Assembly: GCA_009746045.1 (NCBI GenBank)
Contig: RPFO01000877.1
Location: forward strand, 25,499 to 89,498
DNA length: 64,000 nucleotides
Direction of reading: 5' to 3'
Source: Mesostigma viride
Lineage: Eukaryota; Streptophyta; Mesostigmatophyceae; Mesostigmatales; Mesostigmataceae
The position numbers and the translations under genes are program-made. Positions 54,547 to 63,502 of this stretch are shown here, piece by piece (position 1 is the first letter of the stretch; every line of letters begins with the position of its first letter). The notes beneath the pieces were generated by a model, which was not told the origin of the DNA, ran no database searches, and worked only from the letters and a program-made list of their open reading frames with translations.

Positions 54547-56064
54547 ATGGATAACGAGGCTCAAATCATAAGAGCACGCATATCGGAGCCAATTAAAAAA
54601 CGTCTCAAGGCGCGCATAGACCGGGTTCGAAAGGAATTGGCAAAAAGTTACGAGAACGAGGACCACAGGGCGTGGTGCCGGGGTGAAAACGTGGCCCCCC
54701 CTCCGTTCGTTAAATTTAACGCCACTGTGCACATTCCTTACGCCCGTCCTATCGAGCTTGAAATAGACACTGCTCTCAATATGTTGAAGGCCCTTGTCAC
54801 CCCCCCGCAGTGGGTGTTTGGGGAACACTCTTTGAAGTTGAATATTCACGGGAGCTCCCTGATCCCGTGGCAAAAGCGGCTTCCCGGTTACGTCTCGCCT
54901 GACGCGCACAAGATGATCGACTGGGAGTGGCTCCAACAGTGCAATATTTACTTGAGCCAACTTCCCGTGGAGGACTTGCACATTCTGAAGTCATACACGT
55001 ACCAAGGGGACAGATACTCTAACGCCATAACTCGCGAGGATGTCATTTCGTACAATCATGAACTTTGCTACGGTCGTAAGATACGCGACCCCAGAGACAA
55101 CTATCACCCGCTGTGGGTTCAGTTTGCCCGAGAATTTCGCGAGCGTGGCGTCCGCAGACTGGACCAGGAAGGTTTGATCCGCCGCAAACGTGCCCATAAA
55201 TCATTCGGGAAAAGTGTGAGAGATTACCTGTACTGGCGTCGTGAAGAAAGTGACCTTCCTAGTTTGCCTGACGACTTGGATCTCTCGAACTGCCACGATG
55301 TCGATGTGTGCATCAATTTGCTAGATAACTACCCAAGTGCAAATCTCCCTGCCGACATCGAGTTCTTCCTTGTCAATTATATCGCGGGCCTTTTGGCTGA
55401 CGAGTACGTTGCGGATGTGATCCAGCCGAGATACGTGAAAGAGCTCAAGGCTCTCATTATGGACTCCCCGCGTACGACGAGACCGATGACCACCTACCGA
55501 GGGACATCAAATCAGTACTTTCTGTTTCAGAAGCAAGGAGAACCCATTCGGCAATATTATCGCAACCCGGTGTTCATATCAAGCAGCTTTGACCCAGATT
55601 ATGCAACCCAATTCACGGAAACCGGTACGCAATTCGGTTCGAGTAAGGCGGGCTGTTGCGTCCTCGTCCTCAACATCGTCCCCGGGTCTCGTTGCCTTCC
55701 ACTGTTCGCGTTTTCGGACACGGATATGAACGAAAGCGAGGTTTTACTTCCACCGGGTACGTTTTTCTATCACGAATCCATCCAGGTCAAGCCATTTGCG
55801 AACAACCAAGGTCACATTACAGACGATTACGCACTCCTAAAGTTCGATCGCGGGACCGATTGCGTTGCCCCCCCACCCGGGCGCATGTGTCAACACGAAC
55901 GAGAGTCGCTATCGTTTACGCAATTACCCCCCCAAGCGGGGTGTGGTGTTAGCGCACGACCCGCACCACGCATACGAGGACTAGCGATGATCCCCGAGCG
56001 CGTTTGTTCCGCCCCCGGTTTTATGTCCTCCTTCCTTGACGTCACGGCATGTCTATCCGTTTAG
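54547..56064 (+). CDS. ADP-ribosyltransferase-like protein, 505 aa
   Basis: The ATG at 54547 (MDNEAQIIRARISEPIKKR) follows an AT-rich leader; the frame is open upstream to 54385 but without good codons. The C-terminal half shows the R-S-E pattern of arginine-type ADP-ribosyltransferases: MTTYRGTSN (Arg), VFISSSFDPDYATQF (Ser-x-Ser), and NESEVLLPPGTFFY (E-x-E). They would transfer ADP-ribose from NAD to a host or viral protein. The N-terminal 250 residues are an unknown helical, charged domain. The last 70 residues are Pro/Cys-rich, perhaps partly out of frame. No signal peptide, so an intracellular enzyme rather than a secreted toxin. Confidence 0.55.
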   Translation: MDNEAQIIRARISEPIKKRLKARIDRVRKELAKSYENEDHRAWCRGENVAPPPFVKFNATVHIPYARPIELEIDTALNMLKALVTPPQWVFGEHSLKLNIHGSSLIPWQKRLPGYVSPDAHKMIDWEWLQQCNIYLSQLPVEDLHILKSYTYQGDRYSNAITREDVISYNHELCYGRKIRDPRDNYHPLWVQFAREFRERGVRRLDQEGLIRRKRAHKSFGKSVRDYLYWRREESDLPSLPDDLDLSNCHDVDVCINLLDNYPSANLPADIEFFLVNYIAGLLADEYVADVIQPRYVKELKALIMDSPRTTRPMTTYRGTSNQYFLFQKQGEPIRQYYRNPVFISSSFDPDYATQFTETGTQFGSSKAGCCVLVLNIVPGSRCLPLFAFSDTDMNESEVLLPPGTFFYHESIQVKPFANNQGHITDDYALLKFDRGTDCVAPPPGRMCQHERESLSFTQLPPQAGCGVSARPAPRIRGLAMIPERVCSAPGFMSSFLDVTACLSV

Positions 56065-56375
56065 ACCAGATGCTGACGTGTTACCGTTGCGGCGGCAAAG
56101 TGGATCTCGAGGAGGCGTGGAACTCCCGCGAGGGCGAGCTCGTGCACTTGTACGTGCATTACTTGTACCAAGAGGGGCTTGAGGTGTACCCGCCGCACAT
56201 CGCGTGCCGAGAATGCGGTGAGGAGGCCATGGATGAATGCGGGTGCTGGTACGAACGCATGAGTCTGGACGCCCTGCTCATACTCTGCAACCTCAGGGGG
56301 TCGCGGCTGCCTGAGATGTGGCGATGGGCTCGACCCCCCCCCCCACAACCCGGGCAGGGGTGCCGGGGGGCATAG
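56049..56375 (+). CDS. zinc-ribbon protein, 108 aa
   Basis: The ATG at 56049 overlaps the end of the preceding gene by 16 bases. CYRCGGKVDLEEAW and, 40 residues on, HIACRECGEEAMDECGCWYE make a four- to six-Cys ribbon. The C-terminal Pro/Gly-rich part may be affected by the run of ten C near 56335-56344, so the true end is uncertain. Unknown role. Confidence 0.5.
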   Translation: MSIRLDQMLTCYRCGGKVDLEEAWNSREGELVHLYVHYLYQEGLEVYPPHIACRECGEEAMDECGCWYERMSLDALLILCNLRGSRLPEMWRWARPPPPQPGQGCRGA

Positions 56376-56460
56376 GTGCTCAGGGGGGCCACCTCTGGCT
56401 TGCTGAGCGGCCCCACCTTGCGTTCATAATAGAGGTGACAGATAAAAATCAGGGGGTGGT

Positions 56461-57720
56461 CTAGGTCTCCTCTTTTACGACCGCTGACGCGGCCAACATG
56501 TTCGCCAACCCCCGCAACTCCTCTATCTGGTTCGCTAACCTGTTGGTTAAAAGGCTTAATTGTCTCCGCAAGTCCAAAATCTCTGGATCACTGCCGTAGT
56601 GATGCCTCGAGGATTTCAGGTAAAATTGCATCGTTTTCAGTAGATTCGTTCTATATTTGAAGGACTCGCGCACGTCCGCGATCACATTCTTCTTGAACTT
56701 TTGGGCTCGGCGGTGATCCTTCCTCTCCGCCTCCGTTACCTCCCCCCCTCTCTGTTGTAGCAACTCGCTCCACTTGCGCGCTCGACGAATTACCGTGGTG
56801 ACGTCCTTCGCGATTCGGGTCAAGTTTTCGGTACAAAACCGCATCGACTCGCCATGAATTTTCAAGTTCCTCTTGTAGGTCTCCCTGTTGTCGGTCGACG
56901 GAACCGCGTGGGACGAGTAACAATACATCTTGTCCGAGTGGCCGTGAAAGCGTTTGTTCAATGCCAAGAATGTGTCGTGATGCCCCCCGGCATTTTCCGC
57001 CTCAACACCTTCGCCTAGCCCGCTGCACAAATGATCGCTGACCAAATGCATCATCTCGTGCGCCAAAGTGTGGACCAAAAATTCGAGCAGGTTGGTGGTG
57101 ACCACGTCGTCCACCCTCACCACGTACCCGTGCTTAAAGTACATGCTGGTTTCGAAGAACGCGGGGGCGTAATATACGATCTCCTTATGCTCGACCTTGC
57201 TCGCCATGGCCGTACCGCGAACTTCCTCATCTCGTTTGTGTTCTACTGTAAAGTCGACGTCGTCCATGTCGATGGAACCGGCGTAGAGGTGGGTGTTCAT
57301 CACCTGCGCCACCGTGTAAAGCGTATCGGGCGTCATGCGGGTTGGGTCGAAGTTGTTGTCAAGGATCTTCTTCTTGCGTATCTCCGCTAACACATTTCTC
57401 CACCTCCAGTCGGACGGGTGCGTCGGCGCCTCCACGTCAGCGATCCACGAGCAGATATCCGGTCGGATCTCTCTGTCAAAATGCGCCCCTCTCGCTCGCA
57501 CGTCCTTGCAGCGTTCCAACTTTGCCTTGTACTTTGTGTACAGCTTGCGCTTAGCGGCGGCACTCTTCCCTCGCAGCTCGTTCGTCCCGTTCGCGCCGTG
57601 CAGGATCAGGAACTCCACCCACGGGCTGTCCCGTCCGCATCCGGACTTGCTCCACAGACAGCGACTGTCCGGATCGTTGGCGAGCCACCTGCAATACCGA
57701 CTGTTTGGCGCCACCGACAT
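56461..57720 (-). CDS. SprT-like zinc metalloprotease, 419 aa
   Basis: ATG at 57718-57720. The central part has HTLAHEMMHLVSDHLC, an HExxH zinc site, followed about 20 residues later by GGHHDTFLALNKRF, the third ligand in a G-H-x-x-x-F context as in SprT/Spartan proteases. Upstream is a mixed region with IRPDICSWIADVEAPTHPSDW; downstream a basic coiled-coil part (RRARKWSELLQQRGGEV...KFKKNVIADVRE). SprT-type enzymes clear proteins crosslinked to DNA, useful in fast viral replication. Single clean frame. Confidence 0.6.
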   Translation of the reverse strand: MSVAPNSRYCRWLANDPDSRCLWSKSGCGRDSPWVEFLILHGANGTNELRGKSAAAKRKLYTKYKAKLERCKDVRARGAHFDREIRPDICSWIADVEAPTHPSDWRWRNVLAEIRKKKILDNNFDPTRMTPDTLYTVAQVMNTHLYAGSIDMDDVDFTVEHKRDEEVRGTAMASKVEHKEIVYYAPAFFETSMYFKHGYVVRVDDVVTTNLLEFLVHTLAHEMMHLVSDHLCSGLGEGVEAENAGGHHDTFLALNKRFHGHSDKMYCYSSHAVPSTDNRETYKRNLKIHGESMRFCTENLTRIAKDVTTVIRRARKWSELLQQRGGEVTEAERKDHRRAQKFKKNVIADVRESFKYRTNLLKTMQFYLKSSRHHYGSDPEILDLRRQLSLLTNRLANQIEELRGLANMLAASAVVKEET

Positions 57721-57758
57721 CTCTGTATAATCACAGCATCTAATATTATTTATCCGAC

Positions 57759-58289
57759 ATGGGCAGCGCCGAGTCCGCGATGGAGCAGGCGGGCGCCGTG
57801 AGTGAGGGTGACCGCCCCCAGCTGATGGAGTGTCTCATGGAAGGATGCCTGGACATCGCGGAGGGGTGCTACGACCGCTTCAAACGCATCCGGTGCATCA
57901 TGAAGCACCCGCCACCGGAGCCGATGGACATAAAGAGGAGGTACCTGACTTTGAGACAGCATTTCCACGGGACGGCCATGGAGGGACTCGTGATGGCCAC
58001 GAGGGAGAGGGTGAAGGAGCGCGTGCCACCCGAGCTGGGCGTGGACATGGACGACCTCTTCCGGATACAGGACCGGGCGTTTGACGCGTGGATGAGCAAG
58101 AAGGCGGAGAGAGAGGCGAGCAAGGCGGCCGAGGAGGAGTACCATCGCCAAAAGAGGATAATCATGGAGGAATGCCTCAACCGGAAGAGGCGGCGGCAGG
58201 AGGAGGCGAAGGAGGCCGCGCTGGAAGAGAAGAGGCGCAAGGAGATGCGGAAACTGAACACGCACGACATCAGAAAGTTCTTTGGCTGA
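57759..58289 (+). CDS. charged helical protein, 176 aa
   Basis: ATG at 57759 after AT-rich TATTATTTATCC. N-terminus MGSAESAMEQAGAVSE (a Gly at position 2 that could be myristoylated), Cys-containing helices (CLMEGCLDIAEGCYDRFK), then a long Glu/Lys/Arg helix from residue 105 on. The last residues, DIRKFFG, resemble a degenerate PCNA-binding box. Overlaps the convergent gene by 20 bases. Family unknown. Confidence 0.55.
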   Translation: MGSAESAMEQAGAVSEGDRPQLMECLMEGCLDIAEGCYDRFKRIRCIMKHPPPEPMDIKRRYLTLRQHFHGTAMEGLVMATRERVKERVPPELGVDMDDLFRIQDRAFDAWMSKKAEREASKAAEEEYHRQKRIIMEECLNRKRRRQEEAKEAALEEKRRKEMRKLNTHDIRKFFG

Positions 58290-58806
58290 CCACGCCCGCC
58301 GCGTACACCCCCGCCTCCCTTAACGCCGCCATGTCCCGTGTGGACAGCCCCCAATAACAGCGCAAGGCCAGCGTCGGCGGTGCGGGGCGGGGCATGGCAA
58401 GCATTTCCCCCAGCGCGCGATTCAGTGATGCCCTCTTGAAGACGCAGCCGGCGCGGAACAGCACGCGCGCAAACGGGATGTGCCCCACAACGTCGTCGTA
58501 CCGCCTCCTCTGGCTGTACTCGTTCAGTATCGCGCTCACGGCCTGCGCGTTGTCGCAGTACACGACGGCGCCCGTGAATTGCACGAGATCGCCCGCGTGG
58601 CGACACCAGCGAGACAAATAGTCACGCATCATGTCCGCTGCCGCGTGAGGGTGCAGTCCGCACATCTCGCACGCGTCTATGAAATACCTCAAGTGCCCCG
58701 CGCACGTCACGTGGTCTAGCCTGTCTTTGCAGGGTCGGCACAGCTCGGTGCCCGCGCCGTAGTGCACGGCACCAACGTCGCATATGATGCACATGTATTC
58801 ATTCAT
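58270..58806 (-). CDS. Cys/His-rich protein, 178 aa
   Basis: ATG at 58804-58806: MNEYMCIICDVGAVHY, LCRPCKDRLDHVTCAGH and FIDACEMCGLHPH hold eight Cys and several His within 60 residues, a double zinc module of B-box or RING-like spacing. The remaining part is Ala/Arg-rich and helical. Could be another ubiquitin-related zinc protein; not assigned. Confidence 0.5.
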   Translation of the reverse strand: MNEYMCIICDVGAVHYGAGTELCRPCKDRLDHVTCAGHLRYFIDACEMCGLHPHAAADMMRDYLSRWCRHAGDLVQFTGAVVYCDNAQAVSAILNEYSQRRRYDDVVGHIPFARVLFRAGCVFKRASLNRALGEMLAMPRPAPPTLALRCYWGLSTRDMAALREAGVYAAGVVSQRTF

Positions 58807-58809
58807 ATT

Positions 58810-59963
58810 TCAAGATTTTAACAAACCTCTCAAACATTGCAACAAGTAATCCACATCCTTGCGCGTGGTGTACACGCTCAAGCCTATCCTGACCGTGCCC
58901 TTTTCTATCTCCTCGGGCACGCCTATGGACTGCAGCACGCGGCTCCTCTTCGCCTTGGAGCAAGCGCTGCCCACGTTGGCGCAGATGCCGTGCTTGGACA
59001 GGTGCTTTACCAGGCTCCTGCCGTCTGTCCCCGGTATGGCAAAGCTAATCAGGTTGCCCATCCTGTGACGCGGGTCGCTCGGCCCGTTGAACACGGCGCC
59101 CAGGAGCTCCAATCTCTCCCTGGTCTCCTGCGTCAGCGCCACCACCCGCTTCCAATCCCTGCGCCCCTTCCGCGACATGTTCATGCTGACCGCCTGCGCC
59201 AAACTGGCAATAAGAGGGGGGCTCTCCGTCCCCGGCCGCACCCCGTGCTCCTGCCCCCCGCCGAACATCATGGGCTTCACGTCGCCTATCCCCCCCTCAC
59301 CACGAGCGCGCCGATGCCCTTGACACCGTGCATCTTGTGACCGGACACGGTGAAGCTGTCCATGTACCGCACGCCCTCGATGGGAGCCTTGCCCGCCACC
59401 TGCGTCGTGTCCGCGTGGATGTGCACATCCTTGCCGACAGCGCGGCGGATGGCGGCGAAGTTCTGGATCGTGCCGATCTCGTTGTTGGCGTATATGATGG
59501 CGCACAGTTTGATCCGCCCCCTCCACTTGCGCACGGCCTCCTCGAGGCTGTCCATATTCAGAAACCCCTCGTGGTCCACCGGCAGCTGCACCACCTTCAC
59601 CGCGCCCCTGCTGACCTTGCGGATGTGCAGGAGCGGCTGGATGATGCTGGGGTGCTCGATCTTGGTGGTCAGCACCACCCCCTTCCAATGCGCGCGCTCC
59701 AGGACGCTGTGAAGGATCAGGTTGTTGGACTCCGTGGCCCCGCCCGTGAACACCACATCCTCCGCGTCCGCCCCCACCCCCTTGGCCACGGCGGCACGCG
59801 CCTTCTCTATCACATCGTGGGACTCTTTGCCTGGCACGTGGCTGCTGGATGCGTTGCCGTACAGCGACAGGACGGTCTTACCCATGGTGTCCGCGACCTG
59901 CTTGTGGGGCTTGGTCGTGCTGTTGTTGTCAAAATAAACGATGGCACGCTGAGTGCTCTTCAT
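58810..59963 (-). CDS. nifS: NifS/IscS-like cysteine desulfurase, frame broken at a C run
   Basis: Removes sulfur from cysteine with PLP. From the ATG at 59961-59963: IVYFDNNSTTKPHKQV, GNASSSHVPGKE, FTGGATESNNLIL, IIYANNEIGTIQ, HADTTQVAGK, and VSGHKMHG with the PLP lysine. Seven C (59290-59296) then shift the frame; the rest holds FGGGQEHGVRPGTES and the active-site GSACSK. About 384 aa, all family motifs present. African swine fever virus and a few other giant viruses also carry NifS-like genes. Iron-sulfur or thiolation partners were not seen in this window. Confidence 0.8.
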
Positions 59964-60202
59964 GCTCGCCTTCCGCTTCGTTAGAGATACGTGCGATTTT
60001 GTTAAGTACCCCGTTGAGGTACCTGCGCGACGACACGCGAGGGCTGACGGGTCCCGCACTAACGGTCGAGCGGGTGCACGCTGCCAAAGTGTACGAAGGG
60101 CTTGGGGGCTCCTCTTGTTCGGGGCGTACAGCATCACGTACTCGTCGACGCGTTCCACGCAGGAAACATTTGTCTTGTGGTACTCGTAGGTGACTATCGC
60201 AC

Positions 60203-60370
60203 ATGGCCGGGGGGTGGTATGATGACATGTTATCCGACTCAAGTGTGACAGCAACCACGAAGACGCTGACCGAGCCTCTCGCATTGAAACCTTCGTCGAT
60301 AAACAAGCTGACGAAAAAGGCGCGGCGTTGTCTGAGAAGTATAGACAATACGTGGAGGGGACTTTCGTAA
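60203..60370 (+). CDS. possible small ORF, 55 aa
   Basis: The ATG at 60203 gives MAGGWYDDMLSDSSVTAT and a basic end (INKLTKKARRCLRSID). It is in the 480-base gap between NifS and the gene at 60441. Third positions are mixed. No better candidate was seen in this gap. Confidence 0.25.
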   Translation: MAGGWYDDMLSDSSVTATTKTLTEPLALKPSSINKLTKKARRCLRSIDNTWRGLS

Positions 60371-60440
60371 CGGACAGCGCCAAGGTGCGTTCTGTTGAGC
60401 TTAAAATTGCTCTCAACAATAATACAACGGACGCGCAGGG

Positions 60441-61196
60441 ATGACGGCACCCACTATCGTCGTCGCCTTCAGGTGCGTGCTGCAGACCATCGCGTGGTAC
60501 CTCCTCTTCCTCATCGGCACCGTCCGGTTAGCGTTTCGCAGGTTCAACCGGATCGTGACCACGGAGCTGGAGTGCGACGATCAGGAGTACGAAGTGGACG
60601 AAGTGGTGGCGTGCAGCGACAAGAACTGGGTCCACGTCACGTCCAAATTCTGCGAGCTGCTAGAGAAGGGAGGAGGCGCCGTGTGCACGCCGGGGAACGA
60701 GTTGGCACAGTCGATGAACCTTGACATCATCACCGAGGCCGAAGGGGGGCCCATCTCCCTCGCCGTCACGTACGCGCACCGCGGCGAGGAGTTTGTCGTC
60801 ACGTACTCGCTGGCCGACTCGACGCCCGTCACGTTCCCGCCTACTAAACCGATAGCAGACTCGAGCGAGAACCGCGCGGTCACAAAACTCTCCGTCCTGT
60901 CCGCGTCGTTCGGATCCTGGTTTTCGTCCGAGGACAACGCGGACGTCACGGACATCATAACGTGGCTGCTGGGGCCAGAGAGGGACTTCTACGCTGCGGC
61001 GGGCATTCGCCAATACGTGTGGTGCATCGTCCAGTACCTGCGCACACAGGGAGTGAGCGTCGAGGAGTCCCCCCACGCTAGGTTCCTGAGGGTTATCAGC
61101 GGGGACGGCCGCTCGCTCGTGTTTCACCCGTCTACAAAGGGGTGCATCCTCAACAGCGGAGTGCGACAGGACAAGCTGATCCCATCGGGACAATAA
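60441..61196 (+). CDS. membrane-anchored hypothetical protein, 251 aa
   Basis: The ATG at 60441 leads into a membrane helix (CVLQTIAWYLLFLIGTVRLAF), followed by a soluble domain with LECDDQEYEVDEVVACSDKN, ISLAVTYAHRGEEFVVTYSL and IITWLLGPERDFYAAAGI. The single N-terminal anchor and Thr/Ser-rich middle suggest a virion surface or inner-membrane protein. Its stop overlaps the next ATG (TAATG), indicating translation coupling or a compact operon-like layout. Confidence 0.55.
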   Translation: MTAPTIVVAFRCVLQTIAWYLLFLIGTVRLAFRRFNRIVTTELECDDQEYEVDEVVACSDKNWVHVTSKFCELLEKGGGAVCTPGNELAQSMNLDIITEAEGGPISLAVTYAHRGEEFVVTYSLADSTPVTFPPTKPIADSSENRAVTKLSVLSASFGSWFSSEDNADVTDIITWLLGPERDFYAAAGIRQYVWCIVQYLRTQGVSVEESPHARFLRVISGDGRSLVFHPSTKGCILNSGVRQDKLIPSGQ

Positions 61197-61942
61197 TGGA
61201 CGACGCGGGCGCCGACGACGACGTCCACTCCGTGTACAGTGATACAGACCTGGAAATCAAGGCGCCCACCGCGCCGATAGTTTACAAGGGCACGGCACTG
61301 CTGAATCTGTTGGCTGACAAGAAGTGGCCGTTGTCAACGAACGTGGCTTGCTGGTGGTGTTGTCACACTTTCACCAACATCCCCTGCCCTCTGCCGGTTG
61401 CGTACAAGGACGGAAAGGGGTTCCTCGTGAAGGGGTGCTTCTGCTCCTTCAACTGCGCAAAGGCGTACAACTCCAGAGAGGGAGGCGTGTCCAGGGAACT
61501 GACCAACAGCCACCTGTTCCTGATGACGCAGCGGCTGTGGTACAAGTCGCACAAAGGGGTCCCGTTCCCGGGCGTGGTGACGGCCCCTGCGCGAGCGTGT
61601 CTCAAAATGTTCGGCGGGTACATGGACATAGACCAGTTCAGAGCTGCCTCGCACACCCACATACACATGACGAGGGAGCCGCCGTACCCCATGGAGGTAA
61701 TCCAGCAGGTGGATTGCGCAAACGCCATCAGCAAACAACGATACGCCCTTACGCAATCCGCCTCCGTCAAGAACAGCGCGGTGACGGACGAAAAGGCGTC
61801 CAGGAAGGCGACCGAATTAGATAACCGCAAGAGGACCAGACAGGAGGGCGTGTTGTCGCTCAAGCGCGCAAAGCCCATGGTGAGCAAGGGGTGCTCCCTC
61901 GACAAGTTTGTAAATATTAAAGCCAAATCCAATCAGAAGTAA
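61196..61942 (+). CDS. VLTF2: VLTF2-like late transcription factor (MYM-type zinc protein)
   Basis: Homologue by motif of poxvirus A1 (VLTF-2), which switches on late genes. 248 aa. Features: a acidic N-terminus, ACWWCCHTFTNIPCPLP, KGFLVKGCFCSFNCAKAYN, NSHLFLM, APARACLKMFGGYMDIDQFR, and a Lys-rich end. The CxxC...P-x-LP...G-x-FCS-x-xC-AKAYN...FGG order is diagnostic for the NCLDV family. Begins within the stop of the preceding gene. Confidence 0.8.
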   Translation: MDDAGADDDVHSVYSDTDLEIKAPTAPIVYKGTALLNLLADKKWPLSTNVACWWCCHTFTNIPCPLPVAYKDGKGFLVKGCFCSFNCAKAYNSREGGVSRELTNSHLFLMTQRLWYKSHKGVPFPGVVTAPARACLKMFGGYMDIDQFRAASHTHIHMTREPPYPMEVIQQVDCANAISKQRYALTQSASVKNSAVTDEKASRKATELDNRKRTRQEGVLSLKRAKPMVSKGCSLDKFVNIKAKSNQK

Positions 61943-61944
61943 TT

Positions 61945-62232
61945 CTACTCGTACCAAACAATGTGGTCCCTTTCATACGCCCCGTCAATGCAACTGACGA
62001 GCACGTCTCCGTAGATAGGCCGGCGAAACGCAAACGTAGCCAGCACGTTGATAGGCTGCCCCTTCTTCTCCGCGTCGGGGTCGAACTCAGCCACCGCACC
62101 GCAGCGACAGTGCACGGTGGCGATCGCCCTCTCCGTGCCCGTCACTCCCACGCGCAGTCGCGACATGTCCTTCAGCGGGACAACACCGCGGCTCGCGTCC
62201 AGACTGTCACACGGCACGACCAGTATCTCCAT
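61945..62232 (-). CDS. hypothetical protein, 95 aa
   Basis: ATG at 62230-62232: MEILVVPCDSLDASRGVV, with VHCRCGAVAEFDPDAE in the middle and RRPIYGDVLVSCIDGAYERD at the end. Beta-rich, small, with three or four Cys. It ends three bases after the VLTF2 stop (convergent) and starts 31 bases from the divergent gene at 62264. No family recognised. Confidence 0.5.
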   Translation of the reverse strand: MEILVVPCDSLDASRGVVPLKDMSRLRVGVTGTERAIATVHCRCGAVAEFDPDAEKKGQPINVLATFAFRRPIYGDVLVSCIDGAYERDHIVWYE

Positions 62233-62263
62233 GAAAATTTACCGATCCTTAGAGTATACCGCG

Positions 62264-63490
62264 ATGGACACAGAGGACGCTGTGAGGGCGGCCAGAGAAG
62301 CACCACCTTGCACGCGTGTAGGAGCGTACTTGCAATCATTTTGCAACGATAAACGCGCGTGCGGGCACGAATCACTCAGCAAACAGCGCGCCGAATGCGC
62401 CAAGGGCGTGTCGACCAGTCTGACAAGGGGGCAAGCTGTCCAGCTGGCATCCCTTTTACAGCACGACATCCCTGCCAGGTCCCTTGAAACCGCCACAAAG
62501 GCGGACCTGTGCGCGCTCATATCGGATGAGATGATCGAGAACGTGACGCGGGTCCTGTGCATGGCAGAACTGGCGCGGCACGCCGACTCCAAGACGAGGC
62601 TAGCCATCGCCGCCTCCGATATCGTCAACCAACCCTTCCACTCGGTGGCGGACATGTCCAGGGAATCCCTTAGCCTCCTGGTCGGCTCCTCGTTCACACC
62701 GGAGCAGAGAGCGAGCGCCATAAAGCTCAACTGCGCGCAGGACATATTCTCCACCATCCCGTGGAGAGAGATAGGGAAAAGCGCAGTCACCGACCCCCAC
62801 CCATGTGACGCCACTTGTCTCGTCGAAATCCTGCACCTGCTGGTCACGATGTTGTGCACGCGGACCAAGGAGCAGACGATCCTCGACCACCTGCCACTGG
62901 TTTCGAGAGTCGCGTTGACTCCCGCGCGCGTGTGGAACGCCGTGGCCGCCATGGACGGAACCTTGGAGGCCTCCTTGCGCGGAATGGTAGGCGCCGAGAG
63001 CACCGAGGAGGCGAAGGCGTCCAGCGGTGGAGACGCCGCGATCGGGTTTTACAACAACAAGGGGCACGCCGTGGGCCAGAGCAGTGTTTCCGGCACCCAG
63101 CAGGGAGCGTGCACTGCAGCGGTCGTGCGCAGGCACGCGGTCAGGTCCGCGTATCTCCAGCAGTTCCTCAAGAGCAACCGGTCGAGGGTGTACGACGAAC
63201 CCTCGTCCAAATCGAAACACAAGGTGCAATCCGCCTGCATGCAGGTGTTCAAGAAGGACGACCCGAAGGCGTACGAAGGCGCCGTGTTCCCGAAATCGCA
63301 CCCCGTGGGCTCGGCGTGCATCTTGCGTCTCCACCATAAAGGGAAAGACACTAAGCACGCGACCCACCAGGCGCCCGTATCTGACCCAGCTGCCCCCCCA
63401 TCAAGCGACGCGCAGATCGAGCAGATGTTATTCACTGTCAACCCCACATCCCGCGTGGGCAATGTGAGCGCCGTCACGCTGTGCGGATAG
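62264..63490 (+). CDS. hypothetical protein, 408 aa
   Basis: ATG at 62264 (MDTEDAVRAAREAPPCTRVG); the frame stays open upstream to 62048, but antisense to the neighbour. Largely helical with repeated modules in the last half (AVRSAYLQQFLKSNRSRVYD, KVQSACMQVFKKDDPKAYEG, HPVGSACILRLHHKG): about 30-residue repeats of the form SA-x-L/M-Q-x-F-K. The N-terminal part has CARRACGHESL-like Cys/His. Function unknown; repeats suggest binding rather than catalysis. Confidence 0.55.
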   Translation: MDTEDAVRAAREAPPCTRVGAYLQSFCNDKRACGHESLSKQRAECAKGVSTSLTRGQAVQLASLLQHDIPARSLETATKADLCALISDEMIENVTRVLCMAELARHADSKTRLAIAASDIVNQPFHSVADMSRESLSLLVGSSFTPEQRASAIKLNCAQDIFSTIPWREIGKSAVTDPHPCDATCLVEILHLLVTMLCTRTKEQTILDHLPLVSRVALTPARVWNAVAAMDGTLEASLRGMVGAESTEEAKASSGGDAAIGFYNNKGHAVGQSSVSGTQQGACTAAVVRRHAVRSAYLQQFLKSNRSRVYDEPSSKSKHKVQSACMQVFKKDDPKAYEGAVFPKSHPVGSACILRLHHKGKDTKHATHQAPVSDPAAPPSSDAQIEQMLFTVNPTSRVGNVSAVTLCG

Positions 63491-63502
63491 GAGGCAACAA
63501 AT

